Part shown: positions 33,701 through 46,650 of the stretch, piece by piece | Numbering within the stretch: the first letter of the stretch is position 1 | How the letters are laid out: each line of letters begins with the position of its first letter | From: Apus apus | Lineage: Eukaryota; Chordata; Aves; Apodiformes; Apodidae | NCBI RefSeq assembly: GCF_020740795.1 | Contig: NC_067282.1 | Location: 126,723,132-126,787,131, forward strand | Direction of reading: 5' to 3' | DNA length: 64,000 bases | Position numbers and translations under genes: made by a program | The notes under the pieces: generated by a model | What the model saw: the letters and a program-made list of their open reading frames with translations, nothing else | Database searches by the model: none | Told to the model about the DNA's origin: nothing

Positions 33701-35646
33701 TCTGTCCAGAAAGCTGGAACAGAACATGTGGAATCATGTTGAAATCATCCTTCTTGGAGGATGTTTGAGGAGCTTGATTAATCTTACATAGATCCTGTGC
33801 TGAAAAGAAGTCTGGTAGTCCTCTTTTCCTCTGTACTTCCAAGGAAGGGGAAGGAGTTGGAAATGAAGCTTGTTGATATCTCTGTCATCTGTAGAGCCTT
33901 AGGAGTTTGAATCTGTTGTCTCAGTACAACTGGTGGTGGAAAAAGTCCTTCAGTGAAGATAATTATTTTGGTATTAATATATATAGCATTTATGAAAAAG
34001 CTAGCACTTCCAGCTGTTTTAGAAATGGGGTATGACACTGGTGGGTCTTCAGAAAGCAACCAAAGCTGTCTAAGCTGATGGTGGGAGTCCCTGCTTAGTG
34101 GAGTAACTTCCAAAATAATTCACTTGAGCAGTTTATTTTCTTTCTGTATCAAGAAACCCCAGCAAAACCAAACCAAACCTCACCAACAGCTCGGGCACTG
34201 TTTTGGCTTTATAGCAATAATATATGTGCTTTTGCATTCTTCCTTAAACTGTTCAGGAATGCCATAGGATACAGGGAAAGGTGTGACTAGCTGTAGGGCT
34301 AAAAGGACATGCTGGCCTATTGCCTGAAACACAGAGAGGACTGTATTCAGCAACAATGAGAATGCTTTTGCTAAACTGTTCCAAGCTCAGCTTTAAGCTG
34401 ATGAGAATTTTTCCTTCAGTGGGAAACATTTTGGGGCTGTTGACTGAATGAATGTAGTTGCCGCACACAGGTAACAACTGATCTTCATTGTGCCTGTTTT
34501 TTCCTTGAACTGCAGACCGGTATAGTGGGTGTATCTTCTGTTTCTGACCTGCATCTCATTTCCTAAGCCAGATTTGTGCTCTTTATTTCTGTGTGTCTCC
34601 TGGGTTTGCACCTGTCTCCTTCATGCTAGTAAAAGATGCCCATACCAGGAAACTTAAAGTATATTAATCTTTAATAATCTAAGAGAACTTTAGCAAAACC
34701 CTTGTTCCTAGGTTGGCTTGTAGAATGCATGTATTTTGGTTTTGTTTGGATTTTTCCTCCCCTGGCATCTTGCAGTTTGTGAACCTGTACCTAATGAACA
34801 GATAGGCTTGTCTTGCCAGCTGCCTTTTGTGGAATCTTAGACCTCCACAGAGTGAAAGACATCTGTAGCTGACAGGCTGAAAACTGCTCCACAAGGTTTC
34901 ACTGTTCCTGCAAGTTTGAGGAGGTTTTCAACTGGGTTTGATCCAAAGCTATGTGCAAGATGCTATTTAGGGCACTGTGTCAGTTAGAGGTGGTGGGAGC
35001 AATAGCAATCTATCTGCCTTGTGGAGTGGAGGAATGTCTTGCAATTTAACATAATTAAAGATGTCTTGTGGTTTCTGTCTGTGATTGTTATGGTACTATT
35101 TGTGGTTCTGTAGGAACTCAGCTAATTTTGGGGGCCTCCCTTAACAGTGCTGAGTCAAAATGCTTATTTAATTTCCACCAGAGCTATAGTAATTCTTCTT
35201 TAGTTACTATTAGTTGCCATGATACCTTATAGTTAATGCCATTTCCTACAAAAATCCTCCTGATCTTAAGTTCTCTGTAGATGGTCTACATGTCTCCTAA
35301 GGACCGAGAAGGTGTGGATTGCCCTGCTACAGCTGCCTTGGTACAGCTTGCAGGAGATGAAACTTGCTGTGAACTTTGCTCATACAGAAATGTGTAATGA
35401 TCTGGATGTTTAGTAGGCTGGACAAGAAGTTATCCTGAGGCAACACCTGATTTGTAAACTTGAAGGTATTGAGAAAGAAGTAAACCTTGGCGGAGTATTG
35501 GAGAGCCCATGGAATAAGGCCACACCTTTGTGTGGTGTTTAAAGTTGGGGTTGCAGCAGAAGCATGCTGTCTTTGCTCATCTACAGGGCTATGAATGTGT
35601 AAGATAATTAGTGAAATAATATATTTTTCTGTATCTTTCTTTAAAG
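30723..35646 (+). other. YBX3: YBX3 intron 3
   Basis: This is a long intron with no CR1 seen. A small GC-richer patch lies at 32340-32600. Two related blocks of about 110-125 bases occur at 32909-33034 and 34952-35062, reported as a finding. Confidence 0.8.
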
Positions 35647-35736
35647 ACAGCAATAAAGAAAAACAACCCACGGAAATATCTACGCAGTGTTGGTGATGGA
35701 GAGACTGTAGAGTTTGATGTGGTTGAGGGAGAGAAG
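35647..35736 (+). CDS. YBX3: YBX3 coding exon 4 (cold-shock domain, second half)
   Basis: The acceptor is gtatctttctttaaag and the donor gtaaga. The 30 codons, phase 0, read [20 protein letters not shown] and on to [10 protein letters not shown]. They form the latter half of the cold-shock domain, with the insertion loop typical of vertebrate Y-box proteins. Confidence 0.97.
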
Positions 35737-35908
35737 GTAAGAGATTATTGAGACTTAGGGGTGTTTTCCAACAGAGTTAACATCACTTTAGCTACCTCTG
35801 TGGCTTAGAACTGATGTGGGTGGGGGGAAAAAGCCTCTTTCCTATTCTCCCTGTAGCTGTTTGTTTTGTTTTTTTTTCCTCACACCATCCTGACTTTTGG
35901 CCTTCTAG

Positions 35909-36031
35909 GGTGCAGAAGCAGCTAATGTCACTGGTCCAGATGGAGTCCCAGTAGAAGGCAGCCGCTATGCTGCAGACCGGCGCCGCTATCGACGTGGCTA
36001 CTTTGGCCGACGCCGTGGACCTCCTCGAAGT
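35909..36031 (+). CDS. YBX3: YBX3 coding exon 5 (end of CSD, first basic cluster)
   Basis: The acceptor is ggccttctag and the donor gtaagt. The 41 codons, phase 0, start [20 protein letters not shown] and end with a GRRRGPPRS cluster. The residues after GPDGVP assign the gene to YBX3 and not YBX1. Confidence 0.97.
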
Positions 36032-38465
36032 GTAAGTTTAATTTCTGTATCAGCAGCCTTCCTGTCCTCTCATGAGAGGGACATACAGGTTCAACACTGG
36101 CATTTAGTAAACTGTCAATGATTAAGTTCTTCAGTAAGTTTCTGGGTTCTTTTAGCACATCATTGATGTTGATACTGATACTTGCTATTATTTGATGTCC
36201 TGTGTGCCCTTCTTGGCCTGTCTTTCCTAGGACGTGCTAGAAACATATTTTTGGGTGTTAAAGTTATCTGTTTGTTTGAAGAGTAAACACAAAGGAGTGA
36301 GACACCTAGAATGGTTCACCATGCCCTTTACCTGAGGCAAAGCAAAGTATTCATATTGCGTAAGGTAATATAACCAGAATTAAGAAGGGTTACTTGGAAA
36401 ACCACTTTTTTTTAAAAAAAAAGTTTGTCCTCCATGTATCGTCCCTTCATAGGCCTCTGCCTATAGCAGTTCAGGATAAAGGTAGTGTGTTTTTTTCTTT
36501 AAACTGACCATGACCCACTGTTCATAACATCTGCAAGTTTTAGCAGAGAGAGAAGTGAGTATGAGGTGCATGATTGTAGTTTTAGCAGTTACCGCTCCTA
36601 TCCACATCATGCCTGTGCTAAATTGGATGCCTGGAACAATAAAAAAATGGAACATGCTCCAGGCTTGATTATTTTTTTCTTTAACAGTTGAGTCTGTGAT
36701 CATCACATGCAGAAATGTGTGAGTTATCCAGTATGAGAGCCTTGGTGGAAGTCTCTGCCCAAGCAACGTAACTGTATTGTCTTCCTGTCCTACAGAGTTG
36801 ACAAACAAGTGTTGTCAAATCCTTCCTTAAAGCCTAGCCGTTTACACTAGCTATCATGAGGTCTTTCATTTAATCCTGCTGGACACCAGTGAGCCTTGAA
36901 TAAGTGAAAGGTGTTTGTTCTTATTCCCTTGGAGACAGCTAGAAATTGGCGCTGGTAACTCATGGCTTATTACTATGTCTCTTGTTTTTGTGGTGCTACT
37001 GTTTGCAGCTTCAGCATTCACATCAGGTGACAAAGAACTAGGATGCTTGGTTTTGTTCAACTTTTTGATCTTTCCAATCTTATCTGTTAGCTTATCCACC
37101 AGCTACATCCCAGTATTGATTCTGTTTCCTTTTGCTCTCCTGAGATTAAAATCTCCCTCAACTGTCTTTACTGGGAGTGAATGCTTTACCTGGTGTTACT
37201 GGTGTTTAAATGAGCAAACATAAGCAAGGCTTAGACAACCACATGTACTGCTGAATATAGAAGCAGCCATTTCTTCCTGCCTGAAAAGTGATAATGTAAG
37301 ACTTGGCTTGGACATGAGGAACATTCAGTCTTGGGGTACTCACGCTGGGACATACTCTCTTGGCTGTTCAGCGAGAACTCATGCAGCTAAAAATCTGGCT
37401 TGCATGTGACACTGTAACACACTTGGATCTTGATACTTGAAGATGTACACAAAGGAAAAAAATGTGATACCACACTGTTTGCCTTTGGCTTACTTAGATC
37501 TGAGTCCCCAGACTGATTTGGTGTGGGTACCAGACCTTAACTGTTATGTGACTGGTGTCTGATATCCTGTGAAGTCACCTCTCATTTAGTAACCTAAAAC
37601 ATACTGCTCTTTCTCTGGGATCATTGAGAAGAATTAGAGCCTTCAAAACTTGCATATGATAATTTATAGAAGGACATTAACCTGGTTGTTCATAGTTTCC
37701 CGTTGTTCATGAGGGTTGTTGGTCCTTCTCTGTAGCTTGTTCAGTTTGAATGTCAAGTCTTCCCATCAATGCATTGACTGCATCTCTGGATTTGATGTCA
37801 TCTGTTAAAATGAAGAGCAAATTCTGTTTCATTCAAGGATGTTGAAGAGCTTGTAGTACCATTCCCTTAGTGTGCCACTCCAATAGGTAAAATCAATAAT
37901 TGCTGTAATCTTCCAAAGATGTTACTGGCTAGGCAGAGACACTGGTCACCTCCTTCAGCGCTCCTGGATGTATCTTTTGTAGTCTTAGAGACTTGTATGT
38001 GTAAGACTTCTATAAGAGATTTCCCTTTCATGCTTGAGTGCAGCCACAAGTTCCTTGTGCAGCCAAAGCTGATAGTCTGTTGTGCCTGCTCAACTTACTG
38101 CTTGTTGCTGTGGTCTTTTTTTATGTTCTGCACTAGTTTCAGGTGCAACCAGTTGTGCTGGGTGTTCTTACCTGCTTGTCTGTTAGTTACTTGAACAAGT
38201 AAAAGCTCCACTTTAAGGAAGGCTTTGCAGGGACTGTCCCTGGAGTTGTCCTAGCGTGTATGTCAATGAAACCACTCAAACTTGTCCAGGTAGTTTTGTC
38301 ATCCCCTGTGTGCTTGCTTTGATAGATCAATTGAGAGGAGAGGGAATCATCATCTGAAGCATCAGTATTTTCTGTTGGAAATTTTTCATTCACATCAGTT
38401 AATACATTCTTCAAATGGAAACTGCATGTCTGCTGTATCTAGAAAGATGCTTCTTTCCTTTACCT

Positions 38466-38924
38466 TCAACAAGGCCTACCAAGCTGCTGAAGGGTCTGGA
38501 GAATAAGTACTATTAGGAGAGGCTGAGGGAACTGGGATTCTTTAGTTTGAAGAAGAGGAGGCTGAGGGGAGACCTGATTGCTCTCTACAGCTACCTGAAA
38601 GGAGGTTGTAGGGAAGTGGGAGTTGGTCTCTTCTCTCAAGTGAATAATGACAGAATGAGAGGAAATGGTTTGCTGCACCAGAGGAGGTTTAGACTAGATA
38701 TTAGAAATAATTTCTTTACTGAAAGAGTGATTGAACAGTGGAACAGGCTGCTCAGGGACGTGGTGGAGTCACCATCCCTGGAAGTATTTAAAAGACATAT
38801 AGATACAGTGCTTAGCAACATGATTTAAGCACTGAATGGGTAGATTAGGTTATGGTAGGGGGATTTAGGTTATGGTGGGACTTGATGATCTTCAAGATCA
38901 CTTTCAACCTGGATGATTCTGTGA
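38466..38924 (+). repeat. CR1 LINE 3' fragment, plus orientation
   Basis: It starts with aaggcctaccaagctgctga and contains gaggctgaggggagacctga, gaacaggctgctcagggacg and the terminal block ending ggatgattctgtga. This is a standard 5'-truncated CR1 tail of about 460 bases inside YBX3 intron 5. Confidence 0.95.
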
Positions 38925-41839
38925 AGGCCTCTTTCCCCTTCCATTCCCTTGTTTGTAAAGTGGCAAGAAAGGCAGCGATGCCTGTGAGCCATAGCAGTAT
39001 GTATACGCTATTCTGTGTGGCCCCATCAAGAGGTGCATGAAAGGTTGTGCCTCTCCATTTGAGTAAGTGTTTCTGGCTAACTGTCTTGCAAGATATTCCT
39101 GAGACAAGTTTTAGTTACTGGTGGTATGACACTCTTGGGCTGCATTTGCTGAAAGGGTGTTTTCTCAGGTGCAGGTAGCTGTTGCTGCACACCTGAAGGA
39201 AAAGGTTTCAGTGTACCCTGCTATACTTGAAGATCTACTAGGCTGCAGAGGTGAATGGTTTTCCCAGAGGTCAGCTGCCCGTGTCATCAATCCTGTATTT
39301 ACTGGGGCTGGTGAAATATTTTTTTAAAAAGATTTAATTAGTTGAGGTGACTTTTGACTTGGTGGCCTTCTAGGTTTCAAGAACTTTTAATTGATACCAA
39401 TTAGCAACTCCAGTCTAGCCTTACAGCAGAGCAAGAGTTGATTTCTCCTTTCTCACTGGCATGGTTTTAGGCAGGCTAAAGATGTTGTCCTTTGTTTGCC
39501 TTGCTAGTTCAAACATGTCTGTACTCTGTGCCTAATGTACTGGGTCTGTTTTTGAGGACATAGTGTGAATTTTTCAAGGGTGAAGATAATTTTGAGGAAT
39601 CTAAGGTATTCAACCAGTCCAGTGGAACTGTTTCTGGATTGTATGGAGAGTTCTGTGGAAAGCAGAAGTACTCATTCATAGCAGAAATTTCTTAATTGTA
39701 TCCACTGCAGAGAAGAGGCTGTGTTCTTACTGAACTGTGGCAGAATGGACATGGTGTGGAACTGTAGTCAGAACTTTAGAACAGACAATGAATTATGGAA
39801 TAACTTTGAGAACAGATTATGTCCTTCTGTACATATTGTGTGCATTGCTAGTAGAAGAAGCCTCTGTGTCAGTGAAATTGAAAATAAGTGAAATGGCTTG
39901 AAGCTGTTTTGTAGACTGATACTACTTGTTGAGATGACACCTGAAAAGATACAAAAGCTAAAGATCTGAAGAGATGTAAGAACAAACGAAGAAGAAATTA
40001 GGGGAAGCAGATGGGTAAAAAGCTCATTATAGTTACAGTTAATGCTGACAAAGCTTTTATTTTAGGAACAGCATTAGGATTTTACATATTTTTAGGATTA
40101 AGAGAAATCTGTGCAATATCTTCACGGGGGATCACAGCCTGCCTACCTATTATGGTTTTTTTAAGAGGAAAATGTAGAACAAGGCAACTTCATTCCTTAG
40201 TCCTTCAGGATGACCTAATGTTTTATTAGAAGGTATTACACTGAGTTGAAAGGATCCTGTGGCAGATGCAAGTGAACAGGTTCATGTGTGTACTAGACAT
40301 GGTGTGGTGCTTTTAAGAGCACAAAGCTTTTCTAATTAATTAATCTAATATTCTTACTATCTGTATAGTAAAACAAGATCTTAAAGCTCAGGTTCTTTTT
40401 TCTGGTCAGATTGCATCTGTTCAGTGACTTCTGACAGCATCATTGTTTTATTCTGGAGCCATAATTCTCTTCTGGTCAATGGACAATGATACTACTGAAT
40501 TTTTGTGATCCTGTAGAAGATGCAGGAAATTATCAGGGCTTCTGGGCTAAGCAATTCAGTTGTTTTACTACCTTGTTTTCAACTGATTGTTTAAGCCAAA
40601 CCCATATAAAACACTGACATAGCAACATTTGGTTTGAGATTAACAGGAAAATGTTTGCATTGCTTTAGAGTAATGCTTCATCAAGTTTAGTCTTTCTTTC
40701 TGTCACTACAGGAGATGGAGTCTTATCTAAAATTCCAATGTAGCACTTGGTAGGGAGGAGTGGACTTGGGCTGCACCATTAAAAGCATGTAGAAATTTAA
40801 TACCTTTTAAAGAGCTGTGAAAGTGATGCTGATTCTCAAGGAAAGGGAAGCTTTGGCTGACCTAAAAATACTGTTGTGTACCCCTCTCTACACTTAGGCT
40901 GGTGAATGCTGTGTTAGGTTCTGGCACATTATCCCTCAGATGAGACCTACTAGGCCTTCGTGGTTCTGTATTTCTGGCATTGCAGTACTAGAACTGAGCA
41001 CTGATTCAATGTGTGCTTGCTCAGAAGTCCCAGGGAAGATAAATTATTATTATGGAACATGTTCAGGCTTGTTTTACTTCTGCATTCTCTCTTCCCTTTA
41101 CATATTGCTTCTCTCTTCTGTTTCTGTGCTTTGCCAGTCCTTGTGTGAGGAAGAGTGAGAGCAGAAGCAGCACTGGGGTCCTTGCTCCACACAAAGGAAA
41201 TCCCAAAACATCTGAGTCACTTTTGCCACACAATACTGGCAGTGCTATTTCTTGCCCTACTACTCTGAGACACTTTGGTTATCACAGGTTTTTTAAGCTG
41301 TGAAGTTACATAGTACAAAGCATCTTGATACAAACAGAAAAGATAAGTATTGCAAAGTAGATTTAAGTAGTATACTGCTGTCCCAAACTTGGAAGTGTGA
41401 TTTTTTTTTATTGTGGATTTTAAAATTGAATTCTGGTGTCTCTCTACTCACCTCAGCAGCTGATCCTGTCATATTGTTAAGGATAGCTGGTATAGCTATT
41501 TCCATGTACAGCATGTGAAATACTCCACTTGCCTTTAGGCCATGTTTCTGTGCTTTTTGGAAACTTGGAAAAGCTACAAAGAATGCTTGGAATTATTAAT
41601 GCATTTGGAGAGTATTGTGGTAAGAGGAGAAGATTGTCCAGTTTTGTCACTGAGGTTAATTAAATTCTCTAAGATTTCTTGTTTCAACTTACAGTGCTCC
41701 AGCCTTTCCAAGTGTTAATCCTCATTTTATCTTAGCTAAAGAGAAGTTCACTGCCCAGGCAGTTACCTGAGATTGCCAGTTAAATACAGCAAAATGGGAT
41801 GGTGATAGCTAAATTTTAGGAAAGCAAACTTCCAGCTCT

Positions 41840-43825
41840 TCAAGGAGTTAGTAAATGAGACCCCCTGTGAAACAGTCCTCAGGTGCATAGAGCTTAAGAG
41901 GTCTCAATCCCCAGGTGCAAGAAATCAAGGAAGGAAGGGAAGAGGACCAGCATGGCTGAGTTGAGACCTGCTGGTCAAACTAAAAGGCAAGATGGAGCTA
42001 TACAGGCAGTAAAAGTGGGGACAGGTGTCCTGGGAAGAGTATAAGGGTATTGCCCAGTTGTGTAGGGATAAGGTCAAGAAGGCCGAGGCACAGCTGGAGC
42101 TGAACTTGGCAAGGGATGTAAAGAAAAACAAGAAGGGCTTCTATAGGTATGTAAACCAGAAAAGGAAAGTTAAAGAAAGCGTACCCCCTGCCCCCTGACG
42201 AGCAACGGTGGTGAACTAGTAACAACAGATGAGGAGAAGGCTGAGATTCTCAAACTTTCTTGCCTCAGTCTTCACCAGTAACCTCTCTCCTCACTGCTCT
42301 CAAGTTGATGGCCCACGAGATGGAGACCAAGGAGCCAAAGTCCCTCCCACCATAAGCAAAGACAAGGTTTATGACTATCTGAGGAACATACACAAGTCCG
42401 TGGGACCTGATGAGATGCATCCCAGAGTCCTGAAGGAACTGGTTGATGCAGTTGCCAAGCCACTCTCCATGATACTTAAAAAGTTATGGCAGTTGGGTGA
42501 AGTCCCTAGTGACTGGAAGAAAGGAAATATTACACCCATTTTTGAAAAGAGAGAAGGACTCGGGGGAACTACCAACCTGTCAGCCTTGCCTCTGTGCCTG
42601 GGAAGATCATGAAACAGATCCTCCTAGAAGACATGCTAAGGCACATGGAGGACAGGGAGGTGATTCAGGACAGCCAGCATGGCTTTACTAGGGGCAAATC
42701 CTGCCTGACCAACCTAGCAGATTTCTACAATGGAGTGACTGCGTCAGTAGACAAGGGAAGACCTCAGGATGTCATCTATCTGGACTTCTGAAAGGCCTTT
42801 GACATGGTCCCCCACAACATCCTTTTCTCTGTGTTGAAGATACATGGGTTTGATGGGTGGATTGTTCAGTGGATGAGGAATTGGGTGGATGGTCACATGC
42901 AGAGAGTAGTGGTCAACGGCTCAATGTCCAGATGGAAAATGGTGACAAGTGGTGTCCTACAGGAGTCCATACTTGGACCAGTGCTGTTCAGTATCTTCAT
43001 TAATGACACACACAGTGGGATAAACTGCACCCTCAGCAAGTTTGCTGATGACGCCAAGTTGGGTGGTGTTGTCAATATGCCAGAGGGACAGGATGGCATC
43101 CAGGGTCCTGCACCTGAGCCAGGACAACCAGAGATACGAGTACAGGCTGGGGGAAGACATGCTGGAGAGTAGGCCTGTGGAAAAAGACCTGGGGGGCTAG
43201 TGGATCAAAAGCTGGACATGAGCCACTAATGTGCAGTTGCAGCCCAGAAGTCCAACTGCATCCTGGTCTGCAACAAGAGAAGTGTGGCCAGCAGACTGAG
43301 AGAGGTGATTCTGCCCTGCTGAGACCTCACCTGGAGTACTGCGTCCAGCTCTAGAGCCCTCAACACAAGAAGGATGTAAATCTGTTGGACTGTGTCCAGA
43401 GGAGGGCTGCAAAAACAGTCACAGGGCTGGAGCAACTCCATTACGAGGACAGGCTGAGGGAGTTGGAGTTCTTCAGCCTGAAGAAGAGAAGATTGGGGGG
43501 ACCTTATAGCAACCTTCCAATACCTAAAATGGGGCTATAGGAAGGCTGGGGAAGACCTTTTCACAAGAGCATATAACAACAGGACAAGGTGTAATGGTTT
43601 TAAGCTAGAAAAATTATTTAATATGAAGGTGGTGCATCAGTTGAACAGGTTCCCTAGAGTGGTGGTGGAGGCCCCATCCCTGGAGATACTCAAATTCAGG
43701 CTTGATGGGGCTCTGAGCAACTAAATGTTGCAACAAACTGTCCCTGCTTATTGTAGGGGGGTGGACTAGATGACCTTTATAGGTCCCTTTCAACCCAATA
43801 TGTTCTACAATTGTATGATTCTGTA
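41840..43825 (+). repeat. CR1 LINE, long copy with broken ORF2
   Basis: About 2 kb of CR1 in plus orientation covers the 3' half of ORF2 and the 3' UTR. Recognisable reverse-transcriptase parts are the [15 protein letters not shown] stretch (42395-42445), [16 protein letters not shown] (near 42668) and FADDAK (43041). The motif-A serine codon is now TGA (42789-42791, DF*KAFD) and there are further frame breaks, so it is dead. The 3' end reads gtatgattctgta. Confidence 0.95.
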
Positions 43826-44657
43826 TGTGTGGATTTGGAAGGAGATCTGTTGTATTTAATGTAGACTACTGTAGGCTGGCAGGAAGAAGGATCTTTTGTT
43901 TCCTGTTGGATCAGATCCAGAAGATCTGGAAACAGAAGTCTGTCTTGTTTAATTCCTTCTTTGACAGAGAATAATAGTATAATGGGAATGGTTTGTAATG
44001 TAACTTTCTATAAAACACATTACAGATGTATGGCATCTTAAAATAAAAAGGAAGAACTAAACAACAAACTGAAATACAGCTAAGAGGGAAAGATAGCCAC
44101 TCTGAAATGTTTAAAAGGTTGTTTAGAAAAACTGTTCTACATCATTTCACATACTCTGTCTTCAAATTTCTTGTTTTAGTGGGAGTTCACTGTGGAATGG
44201 GGCTTTGTGTAGAATCATGCTAGTAGTATAAGAGAAGTTACGGTGTGATGTGTTTCAGTTAGCTCTCCAGATTTTGAAGTGTCCTGATCAATAGCTGCCT
44301 CTCTAACATGTTTACCCCTCACAATGTTATGTCTTGAAGTGCACTCTCATGTCCGTGAGAGAACTGTCAGGTTTTCTGCCTTTGTTGGCAGTCAGAGAGG
44401 AGACATTGTCAGGTAGCTGCTTAGTCTGTTACTGTGAGGAAGAACATCATTACTGTCTCTTGTTCTGTTCTACTCTTTGCCTAAATTAAAGCTTTTGTAG
44501 TATCTGCTGCTTTTTAAATGATATGCTGGTGTTACTATACTGATACACTGTTCTTGAACTTGTGCTCAGATCATTTGGCTTTATAGTTAATATACTGCCT
44601 GCGAAATAAGATGGCACTTACTCTTTGACTCTGTTTACTGTTTTCTTTTGGTTGTAG

Positions 44658-44752
44658 GGCATTGAGGGAGAAATCAAGGATGGGGTCACAGAAGGAGGAC
44701 AACTTAATCAACAAGTCCATAGGAATCCTACCTATCGTCCCCGCTATCGCAG
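44658..44752 (+). CDS. YBX3: YBX3 coding exon 6 (acidic linker, VHRNPTYRPRYR)
   Basis: The acceptor is tttggttgtag. The exon reads GIEGEIKDGVTEGGQLNQQ and then VHRNPTYRPRYR, with a split codon (AG) at a gtttgt donor. It joins exon 5 directly in phase 0. VHRNPTYRPRYR is a YBX3 signature, while YBX1 has a RQNMYRGYRPRF-type stretch here. Confidence 0.96.
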
Positions 44753-44939
44753 GTTTGTACTATTTCCTTTGCTTATTACATTTGGATGTTTGTGTGATCT
44801 ACACAGGCTTCATTAAGAGCAGAAAGCTGTATTCCCTAGCATTAATGTGTATGCAAATGGAAGGGACAGTGAGAAGTGTTTCAAATACTAGGAGAAAGGT
44901 GAGCCACAGGACTAAGGAAACAACTGTAGAAGTTGTTTA

Positions 44940-45262
44940 ATGTGCTTCAGTTGAGCAATATCCCGAAGTGAGCTGAAGGTCCCATTGCTCAAGGCCCTCC
45001 AGGTGGCTGATGCACAAGTTGGGGGGTGAGCTCTGGGAGTGCGGTGGAGGTCCCATCTCCATTCCATCCTCCCTGTGCTCCAGGCCACACAGCCTGGCAC
45101 ACTGACTCATGTCCAGCCAGCTGTCAACCAGCACTCCCAGGTCCTTTTCTGCTGTGCAGCTTTCCAGCTGCTCTGCCCCAAGCCTGTAGCATGGCATGGG
45201 GCTGTTGTGACCCACCTTCAGGACCCAGCACTTGGCCTTGTTAAACCTCATAAGATTGGTTC
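44940..45262 (-). repeat. CR1 LINE ORF2 C-terminal fragment, minus orientation
   Basis: The minus-strand frame reads RFNKAKCWVLKVGHNSPM, then AEKDLGVLVDSWLDMSQCA, which is the CR1 ORF2 C-terminal region following the RT domain. It is truncated and mutated. Confidence 0.93.
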
Positions 45263-46001
45263 TTCTGCCTGGTCTTTCCCTGCTTATCCCTTCATGACCT
45301 CCCTACAGTGACACACAGGGGGGCAAGAGTTCCCTGACAAATAGATTGGGGGCTGGAGCCCCTGTGGACATGAGTGAAAGGGGTCCAGGGGGAGTGGGAA
45401 TATTGGTTTCTATAGGAATTGTCCTCACTGTCTCCATCCCTGTGACACACAGCCCTAGTGCTTTGCTGCTTTATGGGATGATGCCACCTCCTTGCTGTCT
45501 GGAATGGGAGGAGGGGGCTTGTGTCTGTGTGGCTTCTGTCTGGGGAGTTCCTTCTGCCTGCCCTGTGGGGTAGGGCACTGGGTGGGCAGCAAGGTGTGCC
45601 ATGAGCAGTGCCCCCCCACTTTTGTACCCTTTATGTGCCAAAATACACAAGGGATACAATAAAAGTCAAAATGCCCTCCTGGTTTGTCCAGCCATCTGAA
45701 CTCCTGTGCTTTCCTCAGTAAGTAATGACTCCAAATCCCACTTATTCTGGGACAGCTAGGTCCACCATCTGGAGAGGCAAGGTTCTTCATAATTTTTCAT
45801 CGGAACAGTAGTTGGTAGCTAAACACTGGACTATTAGCTTGTGTGTGTCCAGCTCACTCCTGTGTGTCTCTCAGGCTTGGTTCTATGCGCTGGCATTACT
45901 TGAAGGTACAGAGGAAAGCCTACTGCTCAGTAAAAACTGAGTATACTATGAGGAGCCCTCACATGAAGAGACATGCTGAAAAACAAAGGGACATTAACAG
46001 A

Positions 46002-46650
46002 ATCATAGAACAGCCCAGGTTGACTGAACTTTTAATGGGAAAGGGAACCTAGATGAGATTATCTAGCACCCTGTCCAATCGCATCGTGAAAACATTCAGT
46101 GATGAGGACTCTACCACAGTCATGGGGGAGTTATTCCAGTAAACAATTGCTCTCACTGTAAATCTTATATATTAAAAAAAAATAAATCTGATGCAACTCA
46201 TACTTGTTGGCCCTTGTCTTCTCAGTGTGGCTCCTTGTGAAGAGAGAGCCTTTGCCCTCTTTGTAGTTGCCCTTTAAGTTGTGGAATACTGGGAGTTTGC
46301 CTCTAGGATTTCTCTTCTCCAGGGAGCAAAGACCTAACTCCCTCTGTTTCTCCTCATAGGATAGGTTCTCTAACCCTTTGATCATCATGGACCTCTAGAC
46401 TGTATGCAGTCTGCCTGCCTCACTCTTTAGTTCTGGGGACCAGAACTGGTCATAGTACTCCATGCGCAGCCTAATAAGTGGATGTTCATTTATCTCTCTC
46501 TGCTAGTAATGCCTCTGTGGGTGCAGCCCAGGATGCAGTTTGCCTTTATTGCTGCAGTGATGCACTGCTGACTCACATTCAGGTTGCTGACTCGAGTTGT
46601 TATGCATACAGCAGATTGTTGGAGCTTTTTGCCATGGGTGTTGGTGATGA
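46002..46650 (-). repeat. CR1 LINE 3' fragment, minus orientation
   Basis: On the plus strand it begins agaatcatagaacagcccag (reversed CR1 3' end). It contains the reversed terminal blocks (ctcctcataggataggttct, gttctggggaccagaactgg) and continues into the more 5' part at gtgggtgcagcccaggatg. It is diverged, with a local A-rich insertion at 46172. Confidence 0.85.

Larger units (their letters stand above)
36032..44657 (+). other. YBX3: YBX3 intron 5
   Basis: This 8.6-kb intron contains two CR1 copies (38466-38924 and 41840-43825). Mammalian YBX3 has a 207-base alternative exon here, coding an acidic then Arg/Gln/Pro/Tyr-rich insert. I found no such segment by eye, so this locus appears to make only the short form. 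Confidence 0.75.
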
